A stretch of DNA of 64,000 bases from Candidatus Acidiferrales bacterium (GCA_035515795.1 DATJAY010000004.1:124001-188000), one strand, 5' to 3'; positions 46,965-55,881 are shown, numbered from the stretch's first letter. Numbers and translations are program-made. The notes: generated from the letters alone by a model not told the origin.

Positions 46965-47570
46965 ATGAAATTGACTCTATCTTCTCTACTGCTATGCTTC
47001 ACACTAATTACAGTTTCATCATGCAAGAAAAGTAATCCTACAGGTCCTTCCAACGGTCAGCAAATCCTTCCACTCGCGTTGGGAAATACTTGGTTAATGC
47101 AATACACAGTTTACGATACGACGGGAATAGTAGAAGGTATGATTTATGATACCGCTAAAGCTGCTACAGATAGAACCATTTCTGGAGTCACATGGTACCG
47201 CATCACCAGCAAGGTCTTCGGTGGATTCATAGCAAACGAATCCGATGGACTTTGGACATATGATTCTTCATCAGGAGGATCGTCACTCGTGTTCAAGTAC
47301 CCTGCAAATGTCGGAGATAATTGGGACGCTGTGATGAATACTTCCATAGCCTATCAGGTCACTGTTCAATCGGTCAATGCCACAATAAATGTTCCTAAGG
47401 GTACTTACACTTGCTATGATTACAAAATGCTTCTCAACTCTCAACCAGGGTTGGAAGTTTACCTGTCCCCGGGAATAGGCTTCGTGGCCATGGAAGTCTA
47501 TTCGTTCACGAAATCGGGTCGGTCGTATAAGCAAGCCTACGGAGAACTTACTTCTGTCACGCTCAAATAG
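46965..47570 (+). CDS. Cassette 1: lipoprotein of unknown function
   Basis: 201 aa. Signal peptide with lipobox V-S-S-C (Cys20), followed by KKSNPTGP. The mature part begins 'ILPLALGNTWLMQYTVYDTTG', a pattern common in Ignavibacteria lipoproteins with a beta-rich fold, and continues with strands to a C-terminal 'AYGELTSVTLK'. AAAGGAAATAAA precedes the ATG. The gene ends 28 bp before attC 1. Probably exposed at the outer membrane. No enzyme motif. It looks native to this kind of organism, suggesting cassette recruitment from relatives. Confidence 0.7.
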   Translation: MKLTLSSLLLCFTLITVSSCKKSNPTGPSNGQQILPLALGNTWLMQYTVYDTTGIVEGMIYDTAKAATDRTISGVTWYRITSKVFGGFIANESDGLWTYDSSSGGSSLVFKYPANVGDNWDAVMNTSIAYQVTVQSVNATINVPKGTYTCYDYKMLLNSQPGLEVYLSPGIGFVAMEVYSFTKSGRSYKQAYGELTSVTLK

Positions 47571-47598
47571 TGCGAGTTCAGATTATGTGCGCCGCATC

Positions 47599-47733
47599 GG
47601 CTAACAGCCAGAAAGAAGACGCTCGATTATTATATACCATGGTGCTCGCTTCATCGCCGGCGCCCGCGGTCTGGACGCTTCGCGGCAGTTATAGCGGGCG
47701 TGGGCGACGACTTCTTTTTGGTGGACGTTATCT
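47599..47733 (+). repeat. attC-like site 1
   Basis: 135 nt between left core GGCTAAC (47599-47605) and right core GTTATCT (47727-47733). Inner arms CCAGAAAGAAG (47608-47618) and CTTCTTTTTGG (47711-47721) pair at 10 of 11 positions plus one G-T. Deeper, TCGCCGGCGCCCGC and GCGGGCGTGGGCGA pair 12 of 14. Shares a 37-nt segment (47618-47654) with site 2 at 32 of 37 positions. Confidence 0.75.
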
Positions 47734-47763
47734 GCCACGTAGCCCTTTTAGTCATAAACAACT

Positions 47764-48372
47764 TTGGGTGTTGATGTGACACGTAAATCCGTCTGGTGCG
47801 ACAAAGACGTTCTGGAACTTGCCATCGCGGACATCTACGCTCTTTCGGAGCAAGGGAAAACTATAGCCGAGATTGTCACAACACTCTCCCCGAGATTCAT
47901 GGAACGAGAAATCAAAGAGCTTATTGGATACATCTCAGGTATGAGTACTCCCGACCGCCACAATGGACTGAAGCTTGCTTTAAAAGCCTCGTTATGGATA
48001 CTCCTTTTCTCAAAGCTTCTCGCAGCTTCATCTTTTCCCATTCACCTAGAGACAACGTTATATTTGAAATTGTTTTCCTTCATTTTGATTCCAAGTCTCA
48101 ATCTGTTATTGCTATTTGCCGTGTACAAGGAAACTTCGACATGCTACGAGTTAGCGCTCATCTTCCTTGCTTTGAGCCTGCAGGGACTCGCCGATCTAGA
48201 TTTTGGACCTGGCCTCGTGATCATATTCATTCAGATATTCGTTCTCCTTGGGTATCTCACGGGAATCTATTCCTCGTTCAGACTTTTCCGCATTTTTCCC
48301 TATCACTTTCTTAAGACTTATAAGGTTACCAAGAAGCTAGGCCTGGAATTCTCTAAAGCGGTGATCCTATGA
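47764..48372 (+). CDS. Cassette 2: four-helix membrane protein
   Basis: 202 aa. The start is uncertain: TTG at 47764 or GTG at 47776, neither with a strong Shine-Dalgarno. An N-terminal cytoplasmic helical part of about 65 residues ('IYALSEQGKTIAEIVTTLSPRFMEREIKELIGYISG') looks like a small helix-turn-helix or tether, followed by four hydrophobic segments at about 72-90, 98-120, 130-145 and 150-172. Ends with a basic tail. No family recognised. The cassette is 769 bp and holds only this gene. Confidence 0.6.
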   Translation: MGVDVTRKSVWCDKDVLELAIADIYALSEQGKTIAEIVTTLSPRFMEREIKELIGYISGMSTPDRHNGLKLALKASLWILLFSKLLAASSFPIHLETTLYLKLFSFILIPSLNLLLLFAVYKETSTCYELALIFLALSLQGLADLDFGPGLVIIFIQIFVLLGYLTGIYSSFRLFRIFPYHFLKTYKVTKKLGLEFSKAVIL

Positions 48373-48385
48373 CGGGCTACGCGGC

Positions 48386-48502
48386 AGATAACAACGGCAA
48401 TCACGACGCTCGATTATTGTATATCATGGATGTCGCTTCATGCCGCGCACACAGTAGGCTACAAGGGGTGCGGCGCGAACTTTTTCTCGCCACACGTTAG
48501 GC
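48386..48502 (+). repeat. attC-like site 2
   Basis: 117 nt between left core AGATAAC (48386-48392) and right core GTTAGGC (48496-48502; a perfect GTTRRRY). The left core is the exact complement of the right core of site 1. Arm pairing is weaker than in sites 1 and 3; an inner stem GCCGCGCAC/GTGCGGC has a 2-base bulge. Segment 48405-48441 matches site 1. Confidence 0.7.
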
Positions 48503-48684
48503 GTCATTGCGGCACCTTATGGGTTAATCTGACATCGAGAGAAACATGACAGCATGATCACATAGCTATCCAGAATGTATTTTCCATGAAGCAAGAAAAC
48601 AACATGGCACGTGACAATCTTAGCGCTCATTGAAACAACCACGTCAAGATACATTGATAGACAGAGTTTGAATGAAAGGAATCT

Positions 48685-49473
48685 ATGGACACAAATCGTC
48701 CTAGCGTACTGCGTTTTTGGCTCCTGACTATTCTGATGATGTGGGTCTCTCATGTCATCGCGTATTTTTGTCACGAGTATTCGCATTCCTTTGTTGCATG
48801 GCTATTCGGTTTTAAAACAAATCCATTTGCAATTGAATACGGTGGGTTTAACATAAGAAATGTCTTGCTTCAGGTCCAGGTTGATGATGATGTCAGTTAT
48901 CGAGCGATCCTCGCTCAGGGCCATGGGCATATTGCGGCCCTGATTGCATTCGCGGGTATGGGCTTTGGAAATGGATTGCTTTATTTGTTCTCCCGCTGTC
49001 TCCTTCGCAATGAGAAAGTTCGTATCCATGCCCCATTATTTTTGTTCAGCTTCTGGCTTTGTTTTATGAACGTTGCCAACTTCTATGATTATGTCCCGAT
49101 CCGTACGTTCACCACGCACGGCGACATAGGCTACCTTTCACAGGGTTTAAGTATTTCTCCGTGGTTGATTCTTATTGTTTTGGGATATCCGACGGTATGT
49201 GCTATATGGCACTTGTTTGCAAGACTATTACCGGACACGTATCAGCTTCTGCCGCGTGGCTCGAAGGTTCAAGGAACGATTTTAGTCGCGGTATGTGCGT
49301 TTATTATGTTCGACTATTTTGGAGCCTCTGGTCTTTTTGGTTATGGTGAAGTCTCATCCACACTCTCAGGTATTTCAATGCTATCGTTCCCAATGGTTTT
49401 GGTCATTTGTTGGCCCGCCCGTAAATCAGGATTTTTCACCACACACGGTGAATTGGATTCTGGTCATTACTAG
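48685..49473 (+). CDS. Cassette 3: multi-pass membrane protein with HExxH motif
   Basis: 262 aa, AAAGGAATCT before the ATG. About six hydrophobic segments. The first helix contains C-H-E-Y-S-H (30-34 for HEYSH), a zinc-type HExxH, as in M50/site-2 protease-like membrane metallopeptidases. A later 'NVANFYDYVPIRTF..HGDI' segment (about 132-152) offers the Asn/Asp/Pro type of second motif and a possible third ligand. The likeness is to M50-type peptidases, but sequence alone does not prove activity. The cassette (1124 bp) carries a 180 bp untranslated lead before this gene. Confidence 0.65.
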   Translation: MDTNRPSVLRFWLLTILMMWVSHVIAYFCHEYSHSFVAWLFGFKTNPFAIEYGGFNIRNVLLQVQVDDDVSYRAILAQGHGHIAALIAFAGMGFGNGLLYLFSRCLLRNEKVRIHAPLFLFSFWLCFMNVANFYDYVPIRTFTTHGDIGYLSQGLSISPWLILIVLGYPTVCAIWHLFARLLPDTYQLLPRGSKVQGTILVAVCAFIMFDYFGASGLFGYGEVSSTLSGISMLSFPMVLVICWPARKSGFFTTHGELDSGHY

Positions 49474-49504
49474 GGGGATCATCAGTGGACAGGCCGCAAC
49501 GAAC

Positions 49505-49626
49505 GCCTAACAGCGGCAACAATGACATTCACACATAAGATATTGAATAAAGGAGTTCACTCAACGCCGCGCTCATATTATATTGAGTTGGTCGGCGGCG
49601 CTGCATTGTTGCCGCGGACGTTATCT
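49505..49626 (+). repeat. attC-like site 3
   Basis: 122 nt between left core GCCTAAC (49505-49511; perfect RYYYAAC) and right core GTTATCT (49620-49626). The left core is the exact complement of the right core of site 2. Inner arms GCGGCAACAATG (49513-49524) and CATTGTTGCCGC (49604-49615) pair perfectly over 12 bp. An inner ACTCAA/TTGAGT pair also exists. Confidence 0.8.
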
Positions 49627-49693
49627 GTCATGGACGCCCGCGTCGTTAAACGAGTGAGCCATGATGAAAACGAAAAGGAAATTGGAGGAAAAC

Positions 49694-49804
49694 ATGAAAG
49701 CGTCAATTATCCTTTGCTTGCTTGGCGTCCTATGGTTCAGATGCTCCCATAGCTTGGTTGGCCCAAGTTCGAAATTGGTATTTCTTGACGGAATATTAAA
49801 TTGA
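49694..49804 (+). CDS. Tiny lipoprotein-like ORF after attC 3
   Basis: 36 codons from an ATG with an excellent TTGGAGGAAAAC upstream. The product reads MKASIILCLLGVLWFRC, then about 19 residues: a signal-like helix ending at a Cys, like a truncated lipoprotein. It is too short to have a mature domain and may be the remnant of a longer gene. First frame of the possible fourth cassette. Confidence 0.4.
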   Translation: MKASIILCLLGVLWFRCSHSLVGPSSKLVFLDGILN

Positions 49805-49819
49805 TAGTTGTGAAGCCGA

Positions 49820-50224
49820 TTGTCGATAAAGCCCAGGAGTAGATTTCGATTGCTTCGTAGATTATTTCGGATATTACTTAAGTATGGCATGCCTTTGACT
49901 CTCGTCCTAGGTCTGTCTATGGCATTTTTTGGCTATCTCACTCCGGGCCAAACGGCAAGAATCGTAGGGACAAACTATGGAGACCAGACGCCTCTTCTTG
50001 TCGCTTATAGTTTCAGAGACGACGGGCTCGTGAGTCGAACGTGGACCTCATACATCCTGCTGCCATCGGTAACTGCCGATCCCAAGATTGTCACAGTTCA
50101 AGAAGAGGACGGGCGCTTCGTGGCTATTCACGAGTCGGTGAATTTTTTCTATTCGCTGCTTCTATGGTATTCAGCAAGCATAATCGGCACATGGTGGTTT
50201 TGGTTTAGGAAAAGGAAATATTGA
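49820..50224 (+). CDS. Possible cassette 4: two-helix membrane protein
   Basis: 134 aa from TTG 49820; TTG 49850 has AGGAG ten bases upstream and is equally possible. One hydrophobic helix near residues 24-44, an outside domain of about 60 residues ('VGTNYGDQTPLLVAYSFRDDGLVSR'), and a C-terminal helix (about 109-128) with a basic KRKY end. No family recognised. It stands where a fourth cassette gene would, but no attC follows; only a 7 bp hairpin (AGCAAAC/GTTTGCT) after the stop. Confidence 0.5.
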   Translation: MSIKPRSRFRLLRRLFRILLKYGMPLTLVLGLSMAFFGYLTPGQTARIVGTNYGDQTPLLVAYSFRDDGLVSRTWTSYILLPSVTADPKIVTVQEEDGRFVAIHESVNFFYSLLLWYSASIIGTWWFWFRKRKY

Positions 50225-50951
50225 GCAAACGAGTTATGCGCGTTGAACGGCGCCTTCGGTTTGCTTTGAGGAACACCCGTTCGATCAAAGATCTGAAGAA
50301 AAACAATGTGAATCGAAGGATTCACTCCGGACCCGTATAATCAAGGTGTTGGTGGAGTCCTTCACAGCCTGTCTGCTTTCATCCAGGGATCACATGCCAG
50401 GCAGCGTCGATTTCTCCTGTGAAGTCTCCCGTTCGCTCGCTGCAGGTTAGCATCTTGGTCGGATGTTCATCACGGTGGGTTTTCTAAATGCTCTGGTATT
50501 TCGCCGGATGATCCGGTCAATCGCCTTGTGGTTGACTTCGGTAGTCCTAAGGAACCTCCTCCTCAATTATCTAAACGATCACACTTGAACTCTGACGCGC
50601 CCCATCACATGCGATGGTACAAGGTGCCTCTTGAGAAGCAGCTGTTACTTTAAGCTTTCTCTGACGCTGAGGGTGTGACAAACACTGTGCCATGACAAGA
50701 TTGGCATTTCTATTCGTACTTGGTCTGCCCATTTATCATTTGGGCAATCTGTTTCTCACTGCATTGAGAAATTCATTTCCCAACTGCACCAATGACCGTT
50801 TAGATTACAATGGTTTGAGGGGAGAAAGAATGGCATTTTGATTGCATAGTATGCCTCGTTGAAAATGTACCCGTTGGCGAGAAGTACGCACGTAAAGCGT
50901 CACCATTTTATTTAAGCTCGTTAACGATAAAACTTTAAACAGGAGGCCAAA
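50225..50951. other. Intergenic region after integron array
   Basis: About 727 bp with no convincing gene on either strand. Starts with a hairpin (AGCAAAC near 50224 with GTTTGCT near 50262) enclosing GGCGCC. I found no RYYYAAC/GTTRRRY pair in the expected register, so the last cassette appears to have lost its site. The last 30 bp hold AGGAGG before the next gene. May be decayed cassette sequence. Confidence 0.4.
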
Positions 50952-52319
50952 ATGAAACCACTTCTAATTCTCTGTGCGCTTGTATGTCTTGCAAGCTGGG
51001 GAACTGCAATTTCACAAACAACGGAAAGTTTAAACACGGTGGCTGCCATGAGCGATATCGGAAAGCTCAGATCGATCGCTCAAGTGCATCGTGGAGAGAA
51101 AATCGGAGCGTCGGCTCAGAATCGCATAGGGATGATCTTCTACAGCCAGAAGAACAACGATGCAGCTGAACGGGAGTTCCTCATTACATACACTCAGCAT
51201 ACCGACCAGCGCGCAGAGGCGATGCAGGCGGCATACTACCTCGGTAAGATCTCGCTCAACAAAGAAGACCCGAAACAGGCGATGAAATACTTTTCAGAGT
51301 CTTTGTCATCGGGAAGCTTGGTCGGTGCCGACATCGATTGGGCAAGGTATTATCAGGTGAAAGCGATGTACCGATCTGAGGACCCATCGTACTTAACCAC
51401 AGTTCGGAGTTATCTCACGGGGAGTCATGATTATTCCAAGAGGAACGATATTTCCGTGAGATACGACCTTGTGCGTTACCTGGCGAACAAGCATCAATAC
51501 GGTCAGGCGCTCGAGGAGGCAAATACGATCGTTAATCTCTTCCCGAACGATCCGCTATCCATGAACGTCAGGTTCGAGGTTGGCGAGCTGTACTTCATGC
51601 TTGGAAGGCCGCAGGATGCCTTGAACCAGTTTAGCGCCATACTGAATACAGCCGGACAGGATCCGGTAGTCGGGGCGCATGCTCTGTACCAAATAGGCGT
51701 AGCTTACGATAATGAGGGAGATCTTGTAAACGCGAGAAGCACATATAGAAAAGTCATCGACGCATATCCGACTCAAACAAGATGGGTAAATGCGAGTGAG
51801 TTCGGTATCGCGATGATAGAATACAGAGAGGTCAAGCCCGGTTCGTCGCTCGATGCGGCATATGAGGCGCTCCATTCTTTCGTATCGAATCACCCAACCG
51901 ATCACCATGTCCCGCAGGCATTGATGACGCTTGCCAGTCTGAACATGCAGCGAGGGAAGTACAGTGAAGCGGTGAGTGAATACGATCAGGTAATCCAATT
52001 TGATCCTTCCCTTATCCCGATAAAGTCCAAAGCATCTCTCCGTTCCAACGACGTAAATGCATTCAGAGATTTGGTTCTACGAGCGCACTTTGCGAAGGCA
52101 AGCTTGCTGCGCACACAGTTGGTGAAACCGGATCTTGCACTTGCAGAATACAATTTGATACTCGAATCACATCCGGAAAGCGAGGAGGCATTGTTCTGCA
52201 AGGCGCTTTCTCTTATTCAACTCGACAGAAGAGACGAGGCTCGCGGGATACTTAACAATTTGTCATCATCCGGTACAGATTACGGTAAGATGGCACAACA
52301 AACGTTGAAGACACTTTAA
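50952..52319 (+). CDS. Exported TPR-repeat protein
   Basis: 455 aa. Signal peptide ends at about T-A-I-S-Q. At least seven tetratricopeptide-type helix pairs from about 55 to the end, for example 'YFSESLSSGSLVGADIDWARYY', 'AHALYQIGVAYDNEGDLVNARSTYRKVIDAYP' and 'PDLALAEYNLILESHPESEEALFCKALSLIQ'. Periplasmic scaffold protein, similar in type to BamD/YbgF-like repeats. Gives way after 18 bp to the T9SS-exported protein, with AGGAGG before both genes, so an operon and a shared role are likely. Confidence 0.8.
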   Translation: MKPLLILCALVCLASWGTAISQTTESLNTVAAMSDIGKLRSIAQVHRGEKIGASAQNRIGMIFYSQKNNDAAEREFLITYTQHTDQRAEAMQAAYYLGKISLNKEDPKQAMKYFSESLSSGSLVGADIDWARYYQVKAMYRSEDPSYLTTVRSYLTGSHDYSKRNDISVRYDLVRYLANKHQYGQALEEANTIVNLFPNDPLSMNVRFEVGELYFMLGRPQDALNQFSAILNTAGQDPVVGAHALYQIGVAYDNEGDLVNARSTYRKVIDAYPTQTRWVNASEFGIAMIEYREVKPGSSLDAAYEALHSFVSNHPTDHHVPQALMTLASLNMQRGKYSEAVSEYDQVIQFDPSLIPIKSKASLRSNDVNAFRDLVLRAHFAKASLLRTQLVKPDLALAEYNLILESHPESEEALFCKALSLIQLDRRDEARGILNNLSSSGTDYGKMAQQTLKTL

Positions 52320-52337
52320 GGAAGGAGGGCTAAGAAA

Positions 52338-54596
52338 ATGAAGAACAGAATTAATATTTTTATTTTCGCATTACTTTCGGTTGCGATGTTTTATACGAAC
52401 GCCGAAGCATGGGGACCGACATGCACAACCTCGGCCACGTACCAACCGGGAACATATTATGTGGGAGATCTTATTTTGTTTGATGCAAGTGCCAGCTCAC
52501 CGCTCGGCAATACCGGTGGAAGAACACCTTTTTGGGGATGGGATTTTGATTACAATGCAGGGTATGGGTTCACTGACGAGTTACCGACCTATACTCCGCA
52601 ATGCTATCATGCCTTCTCTACGCCGGGGACTCACACAGTTGCTGTGAGATATACCGACGGCTATGGTACCGTGGGACAAGTTTTCACGATGACTATAACA
52701 ATATTGAACTGGGACTGGACGACGGACCTGGCCAGTAACCTCTACTACGGTGGTGCCAGTCCTTTTCCTTACAGCACTAAATTACCATGGTTTGACAACT
52801 CACCATACCCGCCTTACATGAACATCGGAGAAGGGGCATACTCTCTTGGCAATATTGATTTCCTTCAATCTGAAGGCTGGACTCTTGTGTTTAAAAACTT
52901 TGGGACGACTGCATCCCTGGCACTTAGTGATTGTCCCTGTTTCATATTGTACAATCGGTACACCGGAGTTCTCCGATTTTTCTTCTGGAACTACCTGCTC
53001 AGTTATCAGAACTACGGCATGGTCAATTTGACAATTACGGGAGAAAACGCGACCCCTCTATTCACATTCAACAATGGTGTGCCGCAATTTTCAGACGGAT
53101 ATAAAGGGGGCCAGGACCTGCAGGACAACCTTAGCGTGATCACGCAATTGGTACATAACCATTGGGGTTTTGCCGATTTCAAGCTCCTGGGATATGATCC
53201 TTATATTAGCCAAAAGTACTGCAACCTGAATTTCCAAATATTCGGAGTTGATACGACCCACTTGACAATAAGTGGAGGTCTATCATTGAACGGCATCATC
53301 GGCGGTACCGCGAATTCGCTAAGTCTTCAGACATCAGGCGGGGGAGGCGGCCCATTAAGCGACATTAATTCGGCATTAGGGTGGGTGTCCAAAGAGGTTA
53401 AAAATGACACCACGTTGTGGACCGACCTTAAGGGTATTGATAAACAACTTACCAAAGGTTGGGCTACACAGGCGTTAAGCGACCTTTTGACTATAGGCGG
53501 AGGTATTCCCGCGCTGATCCCTGGCATCGGACAGATAGCAGGCCTTGCCACCAACTTTATTGGAATTCTTACGGGAAGTGGAAAAGGTAATCAGCTATCT
53601 GCTCCGGCCCCGATTACTTTGAAAGGGACTATTTCTCTTAGTGGAGATTCAAAGACCGTGTATCCTATTTCGGGTATTAATATTCCTCTTCCTGGATCGT
53701 CTGCCGCGATAGGTCCAAACGAAAATGTTTTGTACAATAATCCATTAGGCATTTTCAATGTGACTACGGAACCCACTCTTAGATACTGCAATCTTCCCGA
53801 GGATGTTATGACCAGCGGTTTTGGTGGTGAAGCTTTCGGTCCATTCGACGTCGGACTCGATCCAATCCAGATCCAGTATAATCCATGTTCTGGATTGAGT
53901 TTGGTGAATGCAAGTTTTGCAATACTTGACACGAATTATGGTCCGCAGACAGCGGGCTACCACCCCGTGGATAGTTGCGCATACATACAGTTTGTGCTTG
54001 ATAAGTACCAGTATGAGTGTATTGCGGGCTGGGAATGGGGCCAGCCATGTGATATATTTTGCGGAGTCCCAACCGCGGAGGGCCCAAGTCCGTATTACAA
54101 TGGGATAGGCGTGAGTCTCAAATTGAAATTCAAATATTTCAATTCCAGCACCTCCACATGGGATACTGTATATTTCCTCAAGACTTATCCTGTCAACATC
54201 GTTGCTGATACGAGTGTCTTCGATCGCCCAGCGTATTATGACAAGTCTGTGTACTCTCCACTACATGACTGGTCTATGAAATCTCCACGACCGGTTCGGG
54301 TTACATCGAATATCCCGTCTCAATATTCGGTCAAGAGCTATCCAAATCCATTTAATCCTACGACGAACATCAACTATCAGGTTCCTAAGGATAGCCGTGT
54401 TAAGCTGATGATCTATGATGCAATTGGTCGCGAGGTAACGACACTGGCAGACGGAACGAAGAAAGCGGGGTATTACTCCGCAACTTTCGACGGCTCACGT
54501 CTCTCAAGCGGAATTTATTTCATAAGGCTCGTAGCGCGACCTGCTGATGGTAGCAATATGGTCATCCAGACCCAGAAGGTTATGCTCGTGAAGTAA
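52338..54596 (+). CDS. T9SS-exported protein with PKD domain and sorting domain
   Basis: 752 aa. Signal peptide about 1-24. Residues about 30-122 are a PKD domain ('LILFDASASSPLG..', 'WGWDFD', 'YHAFSTPGTHTVAVRYTDGYG'). Residues about 383-415 form a hydrophobic Gly-rich stretch ('IGGGIPALIPGIGQIAGLA' onward). The end (about 667-752) is a type A T9SS sorting domain: 'SYPNPFNPTTNINYQVP', 'IYDAIGREV' and 'LSSGIYFIRL'. Exported by type IX secretion to the surface or medium. Several Cys in the middle part suggest disulfides. Function unknown; the upstream TPR protein is its likely partner. Confidence 0.87.
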   Translation: MKNRINIFIFALLSVAMFYTNAEAWGPTCTTSATYQPGTYYVGDLILFDASASSPLGNTGGRTPFWGWDFDYNAGYGFTDELPTYTPQCYHAFSTPGTHTVAVRYTDGYGTVGQVFTMTITILNWDWTTDLASNLYYGGASPFPYSTKLPWFDNSPYPPYMNIGEGAYSLGNIDFLQSEGWTLVFKNFGTTASLALSDCPCFILYNRYTGVLRFFFWNYLLSYQNYGMVNLTITGENATPLFTFNNGVPQFSDGYKGGQDLQDNLSVITQLVHNHWGFADFKLLGYDPYISQKYCNLNFQIFGVDTTHLTISGGLSLNGIIGGTANSLSLQTSGGGGGPLSDINSALGWVSKEVKNDTTLWTDLKGIDKQLTKGWATQALSDLLTIGGGIPALIPGIGQIAGLATNFIGILTGSGKGNQLSAPAPITLKGTISLSGDSKTVYPISGINIPLPGSSAAIGPNENVLYNNPLGIFNVTTEPTLRYCNLPEDVMTSGFGGEAFGPFDVGLDPIQIQYNPCSGLSLVNASFAILDTNYGPQTAGYHPVDSCAYIQFVLDKYQYECIAGWEWGQPCDIFCGVPTAEGPSPYYNGIGVSLKLKFKYFNSSTSTWDTVYFLKTYPVNIVADTSVFDRPAYYDKSVYSPLHDWSMKSPRPVRVTSNIPSQYSVKSYPNPFNPTTNINYQVPKDSRVKLMIYDAIGREVTTLADGTKKAGYYSATFDGSRLSSGIYFIRLVARPADGSNMVIQTQKVMLVK

Positions 54597-54624
54597 CTTT
54601 AATTCTCAAACTCATGAGATTCAT

Positions 54625-54664
54625 AAGGCGATTCCCAAAAGAAATGGAGTCGCCTTTCTTTTTG
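54625..54664 (+). terminator. Intrinsic terminator
   Basis: Stem AAGGCGATTC (54625-54634) with GAGTCGCCTT (54647-54656), 12-base loop, then TCTTTTTG. It lies 29 bp after the stop of the sorting-domain protein. Confidence 0.88.
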
Positions 54665-54948
54665 TGTTGCTGTCATACTTTTTCAGATAGCTCTCAAAGA
54701 TTTTCCTCTTGATGCAATTTTCTCTCTCGCCTTCGTCCTTTCTTTTGTACCTTCTTTTCTATTGGTTGGGAAGAAAGAGTATCCGCTCAAAGGTGTTCTT
54801 GTTCTCAGCATTCTAAAACCCTTTTCAATTCTCCCTTCGCAGGGGATTGTGGTTGAAGGGGATACATCGTACCTGAAAGGCACACGTCATCGCTCCCTTC
54901 ACGGTCTTGTGCAGAGACGAGAGAGTTAATTATATTCAGAACGACACC

Positions 54949-55881
54949 ATGGAAATCTACGCTGGCACTGCAGGATGGAGCTACCCCGATTGGTACGGCC
55001 CCTTCTATCCGGAAAAGAAGGAGAAAGCGTTCTCGGAGCTGAAGTTCTACGCCGACTTCTTCGACTGCGTCGAGATCAACAGCACCTTCTATCGCCATTT
55101 CCCGCCGAGCACCGCCGAAAAGTGGCTCGCGGAAGTGAAGAAAAACCCCAACTTCGTTTTCATCGTAAAATTGTTCCAGCAATTCACCCACGGCAGCCGC
55201 CAGAAAGATAAAGAGTTTCTCAACAACAGAAGCGTCGTCATTGAATTCCTTTCGCCGCTCGTGGAACAGAAGAAACTTGCGGGGATTCTCGTCCAGTTCT
55301 CCGAATATTATAGGGAAAATGAAGAGGCGGAGGAATATGTTGCCCTGATCATCGATATGTTCCGCGATTACACGCTCTTCTTTGAGCTTCGCCATACATC
55401 ATGGTACACGGCTCGGGCGAAGGAATTCTACAAACAGAACGGCGTCAATGTCGTCGCGATAGACCAGCCGAAGCTCAATGGCATGATCGGCTTCGATGCC
55501 GACGTGCTCGGGAAGATCGGATACGTGCGCATGCACGGTCGAAACGCGGAGACATGGCAGGCGGGGCGTGAAGCCCTTCGAGCAGGAAAGAGGAACGACA
55601 ACGAGGATAGAAACGCCCGTTACAATTACCTCTACAATATCTCCGAGCTCGACGAGATCGAAGAAAAATTGAATAAAGTCAAGGAACGCTGCGAAAGAAT
55701 GTATCTGATCATGAACAACCATCCGCTCGGGAAAGCGGTCGTGAACGCGCTGGAGCTTGTGAGGCGGCTTCGCGGAGATCCGACGGTGCGCGTTCCCTCC
55801 ACCATCCTCAAGTATTTTCCAGAGATGGGAAAATTTGCAGAAAGAGTGGATGTGGGTCCGCTGGGAGATTTGTTTGAATGA
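54949..55881 (+). CDS. DUF72 family protein (YecE-like)
   Basis: 310 aa from the ATG at 54949; a longer frame from 54907 lacks family-like residues. Opens 'IYAGTAGWSYPDWYGPFYP', has 'FADFFDCVEINSTFYRHFPP'-like and 'FELRHTSW' segments and 'YVRMHGRN' near residue 190, the fixed motifs of DUF72/UPF0759. TIM-barrel fold; biochemical function not established. C-terminal portion with 'LIMNNHPLGKAVVNALEL' also typical. Its 3' neighbour is convergent. Confidence 0.9.
   Translation: MEIYAGTAGWSYPDWYGPFYPEKKEKAFSELKFYADFFDCVEINSTFYRHFPPSTAEKWLAEVKKNPNFVFIVKLFQQFTHGSRQKDKEFLNNRSVVIEFLSPLVEQKKLAGILVQFSEYYRENEEAEEYVALIIDMFRDYTLFFELRHTSWYTARAKEFYKQNGVNVVAIDQPKLNGMIGFDADVLGKIGYVRMHGRNAETWQAGREALRAGKRNDNEDRNARYNYLYNISELDEIEEKLNKVKERCERMYLIMNNHPLGKAVVNALELVRRLRGDPTVRVPSTILKYFPEMGKFAERVDVGPLGDLFE

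Larger units (their letters stand above)
45606..49626 (+). mobile_element. Chromosomal integron: recombinase gene plus three gene cassettes
   Basis: A tyrosine recombinase is followed on the same strand by three single-gene cassettes, each closed by a 117-135 nt imperfect palindrome. Each palindrome has a left core like RYYYAAC (GGCTAAC, AGATAAC, GCCTAAC) and a right core starting GTTA (GTTATCT, GTTAGGC, GTTATCT). Within one site the two cores match poorly, but the left core of site 2 is the exact complement of the right core of site 1, and the left core of site 3 of the right core of site 2. That offset arises when circular cassettes with a matched attC are opened between G and TT and inserted. 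Cassettes run 47728-48496 and 48497-49620; the first probably 46922-47727. Recombinase and cassettes point the same way, unlike class 1 integrons. Confidence 0.75.

Noticed and set aside
49522-49752. 76-codon plus-strand frame
   Set aside because: It runs through attC site 3; its sequence is set by the palindrome and has no ribosome site.
45041-50951. Genomic island integrated at tRNA-Leu
   Set aside because: A recombinase follows a tRNA, but I found no second copy of the tRNA 3' end in the window, and the cassette sites explain the region better.
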